Of a DNA stretch of 64,000 nt, positions 63,540-64,000 are shown piece by piece. This stretch comes from Istiophorus platypterus (lineage: Eukaryota; Chordata; Actinopteri; Istiophoriformes; Istiophoridae). The stretch spans positions 11,479,980 to 11,543,979 of the forward strand of contig CM029124.1 of NCBI GenBank assembly GCA_016859345.1. The letters are read 5' to 3'. Within the stretch, counting starts at the first letter, position 1; each line of letters begins with the position of its first letter. The position numbers and the translations under genes are program-made. The notes beneath the pieces are model-generated. The model did not search any database. It was not told the origin of the DNA and worked only from the letters and a program-made list of their open reading frames with translations.

Positions 63540-64000
63540 CCATCCATTATTGTACTCCTATGATCTCATGTGTCTGAGTGCTGCCTCTCCATTCCCCTCA
63601 GGTGAGTCATTGCAGGGCCTGTCACCCTCTCTGCTCCATATGCCATGTGTCTAATTCTAATTAAATGAACATTAAGACCCCCCTTTCTGCTTCTATCCCT
63701 TTCTTTTTCTCACCCTCCCTGATGCTATCAGAGCTCGGAGAGCTCAAATGTTAAAGTAATGAATGTGTTAGCACAGTGACAGGAGGAGGAGGAGGAGTAG
63801 AGTCTGAGAAGTGAATGTGCAGTGCAGCTAGGTTTTCTCCTCAGCGGCCACCATGGCAGCGACAGGACTCGGTCAAATCCGATTTGCATAACCTGCTAAA
63901 AAGCTATCACAGGGCCTGCAATTGATTGAATTTCACCTCGGAGAAGTGGTAATTAATAACAGCGTGGATCTGACAGGCCTTTATTATGTACGTGGGACAG
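63540..64000. promoter_or_regulatory. candidate intronic conserved block Q (continues past window)
   Basis: It includes TCTAATTCTAATTAAATG (about 63650-63667), an octamer ATTTGCAT at 63882-63889, CAATTGATTGAATTTC and GTGGTAATTAATAACAGC. A short GGA repeat at 63783-63797 interrupts it. Motif density rises toward the window end. Confidence 0.35.

Larger units (their letters stand above)
27373..64000 (+). other. lrmda: lrmda intron 2 (runs past the window end)
   Basis: It starts with the donor GTAGGT after exon 2. No later lrmda exon was recognised: no LRR-like LxxLxLxxN coding segment flanked by splice sites in the required phase. About 36.6 kb of intron contains simple repeats, several CNE-like blocks and no independent gene. 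Outside the separately listed items (about 28300-33570, 33700-36900, 38000-39600, 43000-45280, 47000-48230, 48900-51380, 53600-55200 and 59200-60240) I see ordinary AT-rich intron sequence. Confidence 0.7.

Noticed and set aside
27373..64000. Search for lrmda exon 3 and beyond
   Set aside because: No LRR-like coding segment with splice sites in the required phase was seen; short exons could still be missed by eye.
1..64000. CRISPR arrays, rRNA or tRNA genes, LINE/LTR coding regions
   Set aside because: No repeat-spacer arrays, no tRNA-like T-arm sequences in a cloverleaf context, and no reverse-transcriptase, integrase or gag-like frames were recognised.

Overview
This window is vertebrate nuclear DNA, almost certainly from a teleost fish. 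It has spliced genes with GT-AG introns, long AT-rich noncoding stretches, many CA/GT, GA/CT, AT and mononucleotide microsatellites, and two isolated CpG-rich promoter regions. No bacterial-style operons, rRNA genes, CRISPR arrays, recognisable tRNA genes or complete transposons were seen. Most open frames of 60-140 codons are chance frames in noncoding DNA.

Two genes are supported. On the minus strand is znf503 (nlz2, NET/Nlz family), complete in two coding exons: exon 1 at 18881-19135 and exon 2 at 17033-18463, joined across a 417-bp intron into a 561-residue protein. On the plus strand are the first two coding exons of lrmda (C10orf11, leucine-rich melanocyte differentiation associated), at 26657-26698 and 27272-27372. 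The gene then enters a very large intron that fills the rest of the window. The two genes lie head to head with about 7.5 kb between their start codons, the same neighbours and orientation I know from the human 10q22 locus.

Layout: 1-16195 is a gene desert downstream of znf503 with dispersed blocks that look like conserved noncoding elements (CNEs). 16196-17032 is the likely znf503 3' UTR. 17033-19135 is the znf503 coding region. 19136-19700 is its 5' UTR and promoter region. 19700-26350 is the shared intergenic interval, with CNE-like blocks, an orphan CpG-rich region carrying a perfect CACGTG palindrome (23340-23675) and a perfect 39-bp inverted repeat (24805-24843). 26350-26656 is the lrmda promoter and 5' UTR. 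27373-64000 is lrmda intron sequence with more CNE-like blocks, simple repeats and a short coding-like relic directly after exon 2.

Interpretation: this looks like a genomic regulatory block. A developmental regulator (znf503) is flanked by a desert and by the introns of a bystander gene (lrmda) that probably carry its long-range enhancers. Conservation cannot be measured from one sequence, so every CNE call is a visual inference from base composition and homeodomain/POU-like motif content. I found no undescribed biological system of the mobile or defence type. The most unusual items are the coding-like relic in phase with lrmda exon 2, the orphan CpG-rich region, the perfect hairpin and the E-box/M-box at lrmda.
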